From: Slackia equolifaciens
GTDB lineage: Bacteria; Actinomycetota; Coriobacteriia; Coriobacteriales; Eggerthellaceae
NCBI RefSeq assembly: GCF_003725995.1
Contig: NZ_QIBX01000012.1
Span: forward strand, 1 to 64,000
Direction: 5' to 3'
Length of the DNA: 64,000 nucleotides
Both the position numbers and the translations under genes were made by a program. Shown in pieces: positions 28,583 through 36,790 of the stretch. The notes below the pieces were generated by a model. It was given only the letters and a program-made list of their open reading frames with translations. It made no database searches and was not told the DNA's origin. Each line of letters starts with the position of its first letter. The first letter of the stretch is position 1.

Positions 28583-28864
28583 TGGTCAAAAAACACCCTA
28601 ATGGGCGCTGACGTTGTTCGATTCACGACTCGTGGTCATTTTTTACCCAAATGGGCGATACCGACATTCGAAAAGCCCCTCCTGAATGCGAAGACCCTCT
28701 CATAGGGCACCTCGAAACGCATAAATTGTTCTATAGCTGCATTTTCCTCCGCTTTCGTGCCATGAATCGGCTCTGGCGAACCCTATTTTCGCCCATTTAC
28801 GTACAATTTGACCAAGCTATCAATAATGCACCCACGCATCGCCCATTCGAGTAAATATTGACCA
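28583..28864. repeat. A-repeat element: two direct and two inverted 24-bp units
   Basis: Units at 28583-28606 and 28633-28656 read TGGTCA, a 10-nt AT-rich middle, then A-A-T-G-G-G-C at the end. Units at 28791-28814 and 28841-28864 are the reverse complement (GCCCATT ... TTGACCA). All four are exactly 24 bp. The arrangement A A ... A' A' with a spacer of about 135 bp could form a large hairpin. The same unit flanks the bigger element at 53035-53457. Confidence 0.8.
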
Positions 28865-29133
28865 ATTAGAAGGTTGCCGTCTCCCATGCCTGTATGCAAA
28901 CCACAGCATGTACTTTTACGACAAATCGTCTGCCAGGAGATCGCCGACCTGCCTATCACAGTAAAGATCAACTCGTTTGTGCCATGGCCAAGGAGGGCTG
29001 CTGCCCCTGCATGGATATAGGTCCACGGCTCAAGTCCACGAGGTCAACCGGACGTGCTTTGATGACTGCTATTAAGAAAAGCATACAGAGTTGCTGTTTT
29101 TGCAGTCGACTCACTTGAAAAGAACACCAATCC

Positions 29134-29275
29134 CATGCTTTGCCTCACGGCGTAATAGGCTTCGTCTCGCAGTTAGATGGGCTTTTGCTTTGCCTCCCTG
29201 CAGCCCAATAGGCTTTGCACTCCCCTGCGGTTCAATAGGCTTCGCCCTACGGTCAGATACGCTTCGCTTCGTAAG
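29134..29275. repeat. Degenerate tandem array (AGGCTTTGC-type units)
   Basis: Five to six imperfect units of 22-31 bp each contain GGCTT(T/C)GC followed by CTCCCTGCGGTT-like text and CAAT or AGAT. The core GCTTTGCACT also occurs at 17580-17590. Confidence 0.6.
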
Positions 29276-29348
29276 TGTCATCCATAGAAAAGTGACTACC
29301 AAAGCTCCGAACAAAAAGATATGACAGAACCAAAAGCCGCATACGCAT

Positions 29349-29390
29349 GCAAAGCGAGGCCCCAGGCAGCTGCCCAGGGCCTCGCTTTGC
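29349..29390. other. Strong hairpin past the permease gene
   Basis: A perfect 14-bp stem GCAAAGCGAGGCCC/GGGCCTCGCTTTGC with a 14-nt loop lies 100 bp after the permease stop. No T-run follows on either strand, so it may stabilise the mRNA end or act with Rho rather than as a simple terminator. Confidence 0.65.
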
Positions 29391-29492
29391 AGAGATACGA
29401 TCCCGCATCGGTATTCAATCGGAAGAACCTTCGCAACAGCATCAAATGGTAGTCGACATAGTACCGACCACGAAGACGCAGGTCACCCGAGA

Positions 29493-30950
29493 CTATTTCT
29501 TGGCCTCTTCCTCGGCGAGCTTGCCTTCTCGGGCCGCCTCCATATGCTCTTTCAGAGCCTTCAGCTGACGCTCGGTCTCCTCGTCCTCGATGCGCTGCTC
29601 TTCCTTATTGCCCGCATAGTCGGAACGAATCTTGTTGTTGTCGCACAGCAGCAGATACAGGGCGATGCCGGCGATCAGGCCCACGCCGCCGCCGCGCGCC
29701 AAGATAAAGCCTGCGAGCATACCGGCGACGCCTTGGTCGAGCTTGTCCTTGGCCAAATCGAAGCAAATCTGCGCGCAGACAAAGCCCTGGATGCACAGCA
29801 CCACAACGAGCATGGCAGCCGATGCCGCTGCCGCAGCCTCATAGATGGGATAGATGAACAGGCCGACGACCGTGAAAATGATGTTGGTGCCAGAGCCATC
29901 GTAGATGGAATCCATGCCCTGGCGGCCGTCTTGCTTGTAGCGCTGATAGGTAGCGACGCAGTACGGAGCGCTCAACGGGCCGGCAAGCGCCGGATAAGGG
30001 GCGAAGAACGCCAGGAGCAGGTTACGAATACCGCAGATGACATTGGTGCGGTTGGAGTCGAACTCGATGTACTCGTCATCGCGCTGCGCCTGCAAACCGA
30101 GCTGCTGCACGGTCACAAAGTCGCCGTAAGCGATAACCCACGCGATGAGCGCGATGGGGATTGCGGAAATCCAGATATCAAGGCTCGCGAACCCAATGCT
30201 GAAAGGAGACACGGCCATGAACAGCGCGCCGAAATCAGGGACCTTGATGATTTCGCCGGAGAAGTTGTAATGGAACTCGCCGGTAACGCCGCCGACGATG
30301 AACATGGCAAGCACGGCCCACAGGAAGCTGTAGTTGCCCAGAATCTGCAGCAGGCGGTTGGTTTCCATGTGCTTGCGCACGCGCTTGCTGAACATGAGCA
30401 CGAACACCACAGCCAAGCCGGCAAGGCAGCCCCACGTTACGGTGTCCATCGCGCCGCCCTCGACCAGACGAGCGTACACGGCGTTGACGCCAGCGCCCAG
30501 CACGATGCCGGCCTTAATGGCCGGTGGCACTAATGTGTTGAGCTTTTTCGATAACCCGGTGAATCCTAAGAATATGAATAAGAGCGCTAATTCTAATTGC
30601 ACCGCTGTTAACGCCTGTATTCGCACGACACCGGGATCGAACCCTTCAAGATACAGGATGACGATGGCCATAGCGGGCGTAATCCAGCCGCAGATAGAAG
30701 GCTCGCCGAACAGCCAGTTGCAGGTATAGAGCGCGGTTTCCAAAACGACAAGCGCCCACGCCACCTCGGGCTCGAGCCCCAGCGTGGTGGTGAGAACCGC
30801 GAGCGCGCCGTAGGAGGTGCAGGCATTCATCAGGCCCGTAGCGATCTCGGGCGGCGAGATCTTAAAGTGGATGAAAGGCAGGCGAATGCGGAACAGGCCC
30901 GCCTTGATACATGGCTGAATACCGCCGTAAGAACGTTTCATTAACGCCAT
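29493..30950 (-). CDS. Polytopic permease, possibly NCS2/APC-type, with a recoded patch
   Basis: The 485-residue membrane protein has about 12-13 helices and a charged C-terminal coil (EEQRIEDEETERQLKALKEH). The conserved-looking segments are FGEPSICGWITPAMAI, AYGDFVTVQQLG and APYPALAGPLSAPYCVA. They recall nucleobase/ascorbate-type or related organic-acid permeases, but I cannot place the family firmly. GGGAGGA precedes the start. It is divergent from the type II dehydroquinase gene, so uptake of a pathway acid is plausible. Oddity: codons over 30531-30623 are unlike the rest, with seven TTA Leu codons in about 27 plus ATA, CGA and ACA. Confidence 0.75.
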   Translation of the reverse strand: MALMKRSYGGIQPCIKAGLFRIRLPFIHFKISPPEIATGLMNACTSYGALAVLTTTLGLEPEVAWALVVLETALYTCNWLFGEPSICGWITPAMAIVILYLEGFDPGVVRIQALTAVQLELALLFIFLGFTGLSKKLNTLVPPAIKAGIVLGAGVNAVYARLVEGGAMDTVTWGCLAGLAVVFVLMFSKRVRKHMETNRLLQILGNYSFLWAVLAMFIVGGVTGEFHYNFSGEIIKVPDFGALFMAVSPFSIGFASLDIWISAIPIALIAWVIAYGDFVTVQQLGLQAQRDDEYIEFDSNRTNVICGIRNLLLAFFAPYPALAGPLSAPYCVATYQRYKQDGRQGMDSIYDGSGTNIIFTVVGLFIYPIYEAAAAASAAMLVVVLCIQGFVCAQICFDLAKDKLDQGVAGMLAGFILARGGGVGLIAGIALYLLLCDNNKIRSDYAGNKEEQRIEDEETERQLKALKEHMEAAREGKLAEEEAKK

Positions 30951-31296
30951 CTGGTCCTCCCGTCGATCTTATTGGGAACCCCGACACCTGGAAGCGTTCT
31001 TGAACTCTTTATACAACGCCCGTGATCGAAGCCACGTATACTCGTTCACTATATCAACATATCTTGCGCAATCATAAGGACAAAACTCCGATTTAATCCG
31101 GTTTATTCATCCATTGTTTCTATAGTTTTAACCTTTCACCGGCCAAACAGCGCCGCATCGCTACCCAATTTCTGCAGATTAGCGACGTAGTTTTACGGAT
31201 GCTTGGTCGATTCGCTCAATTTGTCCATACACCGCGTTCGTCGCGTTGCCGATAATGGCGGAGACGCAGCAGCTAAAACAGAATGCGAGGGCTTCT
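30951..31296. promoter_or_regulatory. Divergent promoter region, permease / type II dehydroquinase
   Basis: About 346 bp, AT-rich between 31010 and 31140, with no gene. It must hold both promoters. GACACCTGGAAGC (30982-30994) is shared with the region ahead of fixA (near 57349). No clear dyad was found. Confidence 0.4.
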
Positions 31297-31770
31297 ATGG
31301 AAACGCTGGCTATCATCAATGGGCCAAATAACAATTTCTATGGCATTCGCAACAAGGCGCAATACGGCTCTCAAGCCTACGACGACCTCATCGAGGAGCT
31401 AAAGGAATACGGCGCCACGCTCGGATTCGCCGTCGAGGCATTTCAGTCCAACAGCGAAGGTGCGATCATCGACCAGCTTCAAAGCCTTTACCTCAGAGCA
31501 CGGAACTCCGGCGTACCCATCCCCCTTGTAATCAACCCGGGCGCCTTCACCCATTACAGCTATGCAATCATGGATGCGCTCGAATCGGTGCACGAGCTCA
31601 TGCCCGCAATCGAATGCCACATGAGCAACATTCATAAGCGCGAAGAGTTCCGCCACATCTCCGTCACGGCACGCGAGTGCATCGGACAGGTGGCCGGCTT
31701 TGGCAAGGACAGCTATAAAATCGCCATGCAGGCGCACCGGCTTCGCATCGATAGCGAGCGTGACGCATAG
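31297..31770 (+). CDS. aroQ: Type II 3-dehydroquinate dehydratase
   Basis: The 157-residue protein is the small dodecameric class of dehydroquinase, unrelated to AroD. It starts METLAIINGPNNNFYG, with Arg18 and Tyr23 (IRNKAQYG) in the flexible lid, FQSNSEG for the usual FQSNHEG, His86 (PGAFTHYSYA), and HMSNIHKREEFRH. One change is notable: the His of QSNHEG is Ser. Type II enzymes serve both biosynthesis and quinate breakdown in other bacteria. GAGGG lies before the ATG at 31297; upstream in-frame ATGs at 31246 and 31255 lack a ribosome site. It is the first of a plus-strand run with the isomerase and ferredoxin. Confidence 0.9.
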   Translation: METLAIINGPNNNFYGIRNKAQYGSQAYDDLIEELKEYGATLGFAVEAFQSNSEGAIIDQLQSLYLRARNSGVPIPLVINPGAFTHYSYAIMDALESVHELMPAIECHMSNIHKREEFRHISVTARECIGQVAGFGKDSYKIAMQAHRLRIDSERDA

Positions 31771-31965
31771 AGCCGCCCGCTCTTCGGCCGCCTTGCCGCC
31801 ATGGCACAGGCCCATTCGCCAGGGCCATGAGCAGCACCCGGCGTGCACATTGCCCTGGCACCTCCGCGCGCACTGTTCCCATTGCGCGTTTGCCCCGACC
31901 CAGCACGCATCAAGAGCTTGCCCGCATTCACCCCCCTCCCCCGCGCATCGAAAGGATGCCCGCCT

Positions 31966-32742
31966 ATGATCAAATCAATCTGCATCGAGAAGATATTCAC
32001 AGAGGTAGATTTCTACGATCGCTTTGCAGAGGCGGCCAAAGCGGGTTTTTCGCATGTCGAGTTCTGGAGCTGGAGCACGAAAGACCTCGGTCGCGTAATG
32101 GCCGAGCTCGGCAAGCATGGCCTTTCTGTAGCAAGCATCTCGGGCGATCAGGACTATTCGCTTGTCTGCGCCGATGAGCGCGAGGGCTATCTCGAATACC
32201 TCCGCCGCTCAATCGAGGCGGCAAAAACCCTAGGCTGCCCCACATTGGTGGTGCACTCCGACGCAATAGGCCCCGACGGCAAGATTTCCGCCTCCGCAAA
32301 GCACCTCTCCAACGAGGAAAAGTTCGCGGCAGCCGTCGAAACGCTGCGGCAAGGCGGCGAGCTGGCGCGCGAGGCGGGGTGCACCCTCGTGCTCGAGGCG
32401 CTCAACACCAACACGCAGCCCGGATGCTACCTGCATGACAGCGAAACCGCGCGTCGGATCATCGACCACGTGGACTCGCCCTACGTACGCCTCCTCTACG
32501 ACATCTGGCATATGGAGCAGATGGAGGGGAATATCCAAGCCACCGTACGCTCGCTTGGAACCCGTATTGGATACATCCATATCGCCGATTCATGCGGAAG
32601 GCACGAGCCGGGCACGGGAACCATCGATTTCGAGGCGTTCAATCGGTCGCTTATCGACATCGGATACGATGGGGTCCTTGGATTCGAACTCACGCCAGCG
32701 ACCGATTCATGGAATGCCTGCGAAACCATTCGTGCGTTCTAA
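31966..32742 (+). CDS. Hydroxypyruvate isomerase-like TIM-barrel protein
   Basis: The 258-residue protein matches the Hyi family in length and motifs: Glu144 (LVLEALNT), Asp179 and the following YDIWHMEQMEGN, His205 (YIHIADSCGRHEPGTG) and Glu241 (GFELTP). These are the metal and base residues of the xylose-isomerase-like fold. Hyi converts hydroxypyruvate and tartronate semialdehyde; sugar-acid and inositol isomerases and 3-dehydroshikimate dehydratase share the fold. The GRHEPGTG motif favours Hyi over the dehydratase. In this setting an isomerase acting on an alicyclic keto acid is conceivable. AAAGGA precedes ATG 31966; the longer frame upstream is rejected. Confidence 0.82.
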   Translation: MIKSICIEKIFTEVDFYDRFAEAAKAGFSHVEFWSWSTKDLGRVMAELGKHGLSVASISGDQDYSLVCADEREGYLEYLRRSIEAAKTLGCPTLVVHSDAIGPDGKISASAKHLSNEEKFAAAVETLRQGGELAREAGCTLVLEALNTNTQPGCYLHDSETARRIIDHVDSPYVRLLYDIWHMEQMEGNIQATVRSLGTRIGYIHIADSCGRHEPGTGTIDFEAFNRSLIDIGYDGVLGFELTPATDSWNACETIRAF

Positions 32743-32778
32743 CGCAAGATTCGGCAAAACAGAAGGAGGCATGACGCC

Positions 32779-33030
32779 GTGCAGCACCAGAAAGACGTAG
32801 CGCACCTGTTCAAGCGCGTGAAAACCGGCCACGTGAAGGCAACGCGGCACTTTCATGCATCCGACGCGTGCATCGGGTGCGGCATCTGCGCGCGCTTGTG
32901 CCCCGCCAACGCCATCGACATGGTGGAAGGACGACCCGCCTGGGTCAAGGATCGATGCTACGCGTGCCTCGGCTGTTTGCGTGGCTGCCCCGTCGAAGCG
33001 ATAACCTACGGCATGCACGAAACGCATTGA
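32779..33030 (+). CDS. Small 2[4Fe-4S] ferredoxin
   Basis: The 83-residue protein has two complete cluster motifs: C31-x2-C34-x2-C37-x3-C41-P and C60-x2-C63-x2-C66-x3-C70-P. A basic N-terminal 25 residues precede them. The GTG start at 32779 has GAAGGAGG about 9 bp upstream and follows the isomerase by 36 bp. A ferredoxin here could carry low-potential electrons from the FixABCX complex or feed a reductase; the partner is not shown by the sequence. Confidence 0.88.
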   Translation: MQHQKDVAHLFKRVKTGHVKATRHFHASDACIGCGICARLCPANAIDMVEGRPAWVKDRCYACLGCLRGCPVEAITYGMHETH

Positions 33031-33122
33031 GGCCGCCCCGCCGAACGATGTTGCCCCGCCGAGCCCAATTGGTGGGCAAACAACAAAAAACGGCAGCCCC
33101 AGAGAGACAGGGCAGACAGTAA

Positions 33123-33160
33123 AAACGGAAGAGGCACCCCGATGGGTGCCTCTTCCGTTT
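33123..33160. terminator. Bidirectional terminator, ferredoxin / enoyl-CoA hydratase
   Basis: A perfect 17-bp stem beginning AAACGGAAGAGGCACCC with a CGAT loop sits between converging genes. The minus strand continues with TTTTT, the plus strand with GTTTGATAA. Confidence 0.9.
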
Positions 33161-33183
33161 GATAAGGAGCAACGAAATGGAAG

Positions 33184-33969
33184 TTACTTGCCCTGCCACA
33201 CAGGCTGGCGCTTCTCGACGAAGGCAGCGGGGCCCTCGATGCCGTCGGCGGTCTTCTCGAGGAAGCGATAGGCGGCGTCGGAGTAGCGCATGGCGTCCTC
33301 TTCGGACATCTGGTCGGCAGCGTGCACGATGTACTTGGTCCACTTGAGGGCCAGAGGAGCGTTCTTCAGGCACTGCTCAGCCAGCTCGATGGCCTTGTCC
33401 ATGACCTCTTCAGCGGGCACGACATAGTTGATCAGGCCGAGTTCCTTGGCCTCGGGGGCCTTGATCTTCTTGCCGGTGAGCAGAAGCTCCATGCAGTCCT
33501 TGCGGTTGATGTCGCGAGCGAGACGCACCAGGCCGCCGGTGGAAGCGATGATGCCCAGGCCAACCTCGGTGCAGCCGAACTTAGCGTTCTCGGCAGCAAC
33601 CACCATGTCGCAGGACACGGCGATCTCCATGCCGCCGCCAGCAGCGGAGCCGTTGCACGCAGCGATGACGGGCTTGGAGCACAGACGTGCGGTCAGACCA
33701 CCGAAACCATGCTCGGTCACGGTCTGGCACTCGCCGCCCTCGGAGAGCTCGGAGAGGTCCTCGCCGGCGCAGAAGACCTTGCCGGTGCCGGTCACGATGA
33801 TCGCGCGGACGTTCTTGTCGGTCTCGGCATGGTTCATGATGTTTTCCATAGCCGCGGAAGTGACACCATTGAGAGCGTTAGCGACCTCGGGACGGTTGAT
33901 GCGGATGATCAGCAGGCCATCCTCACGAAGGTCGGACACGACGGTGTCGGTGCCAAAGTAATCTGCCAT
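33184..33969 (-). CDS. Enoyl-CoA hydratase / hydroxyacyl-CoA dehydratase (crotonase family)
   Basis: The 261-residue protein would add or remove water at a CoA thioester. Both catalytic glutamates are present: Glu115 (GGGMEIAVSCD) and Glu135 (FGCTEVGLG). The oxyanion-hole segments FCAGEDL and CNGSAAGGG are intact. This combination indicates a hydratase or dehydratase rather than an isomerase only. It stands as a single-gene transcript with C-biased codons, divergent from the acyl-CoA dehydrogenase at 34462. In the proposed scheme it would remove a ring hydroxyl; a crotonobetainyl-CoA hydratase (CaiD) role for the cai-like operon is also possible. Confidence 0.9.
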   Translation of the reverse strand: MADYFGTDTVVSDLREDGLLIIRINRPEVANALNGVTSAAMENIMNHAETDKNVRAIIVTGTGKVFCAGEDLSELSEGGECQTVTEHGFGGLTARLCSKPVIAACNGSAAGGGMEIAVSCDMVVAAENAKFGCTEVGLGIIASTGGLVRLARDINRKDCMELLLTGKKIKAPEAKELGLINYVVPAEEVMDKAIELAEQCLKNAPLALKWTKYIVHAADQMSEEDAMRYSDAAYRFLEKTADGIEGPAAFVEKRQPVWQGK

Positions 33970-34461
33970 TGTTCCTCCTTGTTCATTTGAACGTACGGCT
34001 TGGGTTCGTCCGGCCTATCCTGCGTCGTCCGAACCACGGCGCCTACGATAGGAAAACCCAGGTCGAATTCATATCACTCGAAATTGAGTATTCCCGAAAT
34101 ACTCGAAAACGGGCGGCTCGGCGAGAAATGGTGAGCGAATACCAGGTACCCTCGCGTCACCGGATGAAAGCGCAGGTGGCGCGAATAGAACGCCCGGACA
34201 GAGCTCTTCCCGCCGGGCGCATCCGCGTGAAAAATCATGGTTTATCAGGGCTAACGATGCTACGCTTTTCAACTAAAACACCACGGTTTTACAATATTGA
34301 CGGCGTTATAATAGGCGGAGCAGGCATTATGCGTCTGCCGCGGAGCCCCATCGCTTCGCTGGAGGCAACACAATGCCTGAGACGGGTGAAAACAACCACG
34401 TGCTCGTAACCCGGGCACGATTCGAGTCTTCGGTACCTGTGAGAGAGGAAAGGGGAGACTG
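33970..34461. promoter_or_regulatory. Divergent control region, enoyl-CoA hydratase / acyl-CoA dehydrogenase
   Basis: About 490 bp without a convincing gene. GAGTATT-CCCGA-AATACTC (34086-34104) is a perfect 7-bp inverted repeat and a candidate operator, roughly 120 bp ahead of the hydratase. A short plus-strand frame (to 34409) has no ribosome site and no protein-like pattern. AGGAAAGGGGAG serves the gene at 34462. Confidence 0.45.
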
Positions 34462-35637
34462 ATGAATCATTTTCTGACGGCGGAGCATTACGTGCTCATC
34501 GACGAGGTGCGCGATTTTGCTACCAAGCACTTCGATTTCCCCTCGGTCGCCCAATGGGTGCGCGACGGCGGCATCACCGACGAGGTGGTGAAGGCCTTCG
34601 TACAGCTCGATTTCAACGGCTTCGGCGTCATCCACCGCCGCGGCCACACCCACTACGACATGCTCGCGCAGGTGCTCGTGCTCGAGGAGCTCGCGCGCGT
34701 CGCAGGCGCCACGCTGCCGTTCCATATCGATTTTCTGCATCTGCAAATTCTCGAGCGCTTCGCCGGCCCGCAGCGCGTGGACGAGATTCGCACGCAGTAC
34801 CACGATACGGGGCGTCTCTCATTCGCGCTCGCCGTATCGGAGCCGGACGGTGGATCCGATACGGCCGGCATGAAGACACGCGTACGCACCGAGGGCGGCC
34901 GCCTTGTCATGCGGGGCCAGAAGATGTTCGTGAACAACGGCGAATTCGCACCCTACCTGCTCATCGCAGCCCTCGACGGCGACGTTCAAAGCGCCGAAGG
35001 CAAACCCGCGTTCTCGTTTTGGATGCTTCCGCGCGATTTGCCTGGCATCTCGGTATACCCCGAAGCCAAGATCGGCCAGCGCATGCTCCCCTTCGCCAAC
35101 ATCGTGCTCGACGATGTGGAGGTGAAAGAGGAGTACCGTCTGGGCGATGTAGAGTTCGGATTCGGACGCCTCTACCAGCTGCTCGAAATCGGTCGCGTCT
35201 TCGTATGCGCCACGGCGCTCGGCGAGGCGCAAGCGGCAATGGAGGACGCCGTGGAATGGGCTCGATCGCGCGAAGCGTTTGGCGAGCGGGTGTCCGACTT
35301 CCAGCAAATCCAGCAGATGCTCACCGACATGGAGGTGCGCCTGACCAATATGCGCAACCTGGTGTATCAGGCCGCCTGGGAATACGACAACGCCTCTCAC
35401 GACCGCCTGACCGTTGCCCTTATGAAGCGTTACGTGCCCGCAGCGGCCACGCAGGTAGCGAGCGACGCCATGCAGATTCTTGGCGGCCGCGGCTACACTC
35501 GCGAGAAGCGCGTCGCTGCGATCTGGCAGGACTGCCGTGGCTTCCAGATCGCAGAAGGCACCGACCAGGTTATGGTGCGCATCGCCTCTCCGCTGATCAT
35601 GCGCAAATACGACCGACCGGCCGAAGCACAAGATTAG
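34462..35637 (+). CDS. Acyl-CoA dehydrogenase / enoyl-CoA reductase (EGT-type base)
   Basis: The 391-residue flavoenzyme has FALAVSEPDGGSDTAGMKT in the beta domain and RSREAFGERVSDFQQIQQML in the C-domain. The catalytic Glu is Glu365 in IAEGTDQV, as in medium-chain enzymes, and the alternative base position is Gly (EIGRVFV). Codon usage is less biased than in the dehydrogenase at 24853. It is divergent from the enoyl-CoA hydratase, and the pair would suit successive dehydration and reduction. The next gene, convergent, is an MBL hydrolase. Confidence 0.9.
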   Translation: MNHFLTAEHYVLIDEVRDFATKHFDFPSVAQWVRDGGITDEVVKAFVQLDFNGFGVIHRRGHTHYDMLAQVLVLEELARVAGATLPFHIDFLHLQILERFAGPQRVDEIRTQYHDTGRLSFALAVSEPDGGSDTAGMKTRVRTEGGRLVMRGQKMFVNNGEFAPYLLIAALDGDVQSAEGKPAFSFWMLPRDLPGISVYPEAKIGQRMLPFANIVLDDVEVKEEYRLGDVEFGFGRLYQLLEIGRVFVCATALGEAQAAMEDAVEWARSREAFGERVSDFQQIQQMLTDMEVRLTNMRNLVYQAAWEYDNASHDRLTVALMKRYVPAAATQVASDAMQILGGRGYTREKRVAAIWQDCRGFQIAEGTDQVMVRIASPLIMRKYDRPAEAQD

Positions 35638-35687
35638 TCGACCGCAGACGCAGGGTTCGCATCGCGCCCCTTCCGCCTCAGGGCGAA

Positions 35688-36692
35688 TCAAAGGGCGCGA
35701 TGGCGATACACCTTGGTATTGTCGTCGAACGTGCGCTCGATGCGGCCTTGTGCCATAAGGTGCTGAATGCTCACAAAGCATTCGAGCATGGCGTAGTAGC
35801 GCTGCATGGGAGAGAACGCCCGCCATGCCTCCATGGTGCGGTGAAGCGAGAGACGAGCCGCCGTCTCCCCCGTGCAATAGGGGACTCCCCTTACGGCTTC
35901 GAGCACCCGCTCGAGCTTATGCTCTTTCTTCTCGATGATTTGATCGACGCGCTCGCCCAGCGGGTGGTACGAGGCTCCTCCATGCCCCAGAAGCACGCAC
36001 CGAAGCGGCAGGCTGCGCAGACGTTCAAGCGTTTCGATGAACATGGCGTAGGCGTCGAGCTTGCCCGGCAAGGGGTCGATCGAAGGCGTAGTGGTGTAAA
36101 GCACCGCGTCGCCGCCAAACAGAATGCCTCGATTGGGCTCATAGAGGCACAGATGGTCAGCCGTATGCCCTGGCGTGGCGATCACACGAAACGAGGCGTC
36201 GCCCACCGAGAGCGCGTCCCCCTCCTTCACATAGCGCACGTCGAACAGGCTCTGGTCAATGAAAGCCGTCTCGGCGTTGCAAGCCCTGTAGGCCCGAGCA
36301 TCATCCTCGGTGGCGCCGTTTGCGAGCATGCGCCTGAAGAATAGCTCCTGGGAGCGCTCCGTCTCTTCGGGCGTGCGCGCCTTGACGCCTATAGCGGAAG
36401 CGTAGACGCGTGCTCCTGCAGGCAAAAGATGTGGAGCCATCTCGGCATGGTCGAAATGCATGTGCGTCAAAAACACCTTGCTCGCCTTGACGTCCACACC
36501 CAGCTCGTCTGTGGCGCCTACGAACAAATCGCGCGCCTCGGGGCTATAGGCGCCCGTATCAACGATCAGGCTCTCGGAACCCGATTTGACGATATAGCAG
36601 TTTGATGAGCCCTTTTTCAGATTGGAGAACGGCAGCCTGACACGATAGATTTCAGGAACGTCCCATACTCGCTTATACAACCCTTTCGCCAC
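35688..36692 (-). CDS. MBL-fold metallohydrolase (LACTB2/glyoxalase II-like)
   Basis: The 334-residue protein has the full dinuclear zinc site: THMHFDHAEM, TPGHTADHLCLYEP, LFGGDAVL and LLGHGG. A C-terminal helical extension of about 70 residues is typical of LACTB2-like members. Such proteins hydrolyse thioesters, RNA or lactones; an acyl-CoA thioesterase or lactonase role would fit next to CoA enzymes, but the substrate cannot be read from the sequence. The start is GTG at 36692 with a weak GAGAG upstream. Confidence 0.85.
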   Translation of the reverse strand: MAKGLYKRVWDVPEIYRVRLPFSNLKKGSSNCYIVKSGSESLIVDTGAYSPEARDLFVGATDELGVDVKASKVFLTHMHFDHAEMAPHLLPAGARVYASAIGVKARTPEETERSQELFFRRMLANGATEDDARAYRACNAETAFIDQSLFDVRYVKEGDALSVGDASFRVIATPGHTADHLCLYEPNRGILFGGDAVLYTTTPSIDPLPGKLDAYAMFIETLERLRSLPLRCVLLGHGGASYHPLGERVDQIIEKKEHKLERVLEAVRGVPYCTGETAARLSLHRTMEAWRAFSPMQRYYAMLECFVSIQHLMAQGRIERTFDDNTKVYRHRAL

Positions 36693-36790
36693 TGCACGCT
36701 CTCTTTCTTGGACTGTCTAGCCTCGTTTCCCCCTATCATACCAATGTCTTCGCCGGTTATGGCACGCATCGCGCCCGTGCTCGAACAACG

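Larger units (their letters stand above)
27967..29492. other. 1.5-kb gene-free stretch with several repeats
   Basis: I see no gene with a ribosome site and protein-like composition here. Base composition is lower in GC than the surroundings, and short open frames on both strands have no recognisable sequence. The stretch contains the aroE terminator, a CCCTTG microsatellite, four 24-bp A-type repeats, a degenerate tandem array and a strong hairpin, each listed separately. It may be the remains of decayed DNA between two transcription units. Confidence 0.6.

Noticed and set aside
31966-32742. 3-dehydroshikimate dehydratase (QuiC/AsbF-like) leading to protocatechuate
   Set aside because: The fold is shared, but length and the motifs YDIWHMEQMEGN and GRHEPGTG fit hydroxypyruvate isomerase, and no ring-cleavage genes are near.
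33969-34409. 147-codon plus-strand frame ahead of the second acyl-CoA dehydrogenase
   Set aside because: No ribosome site, overlaps the start of the hydratase gene, and irregular composition with many Arg.
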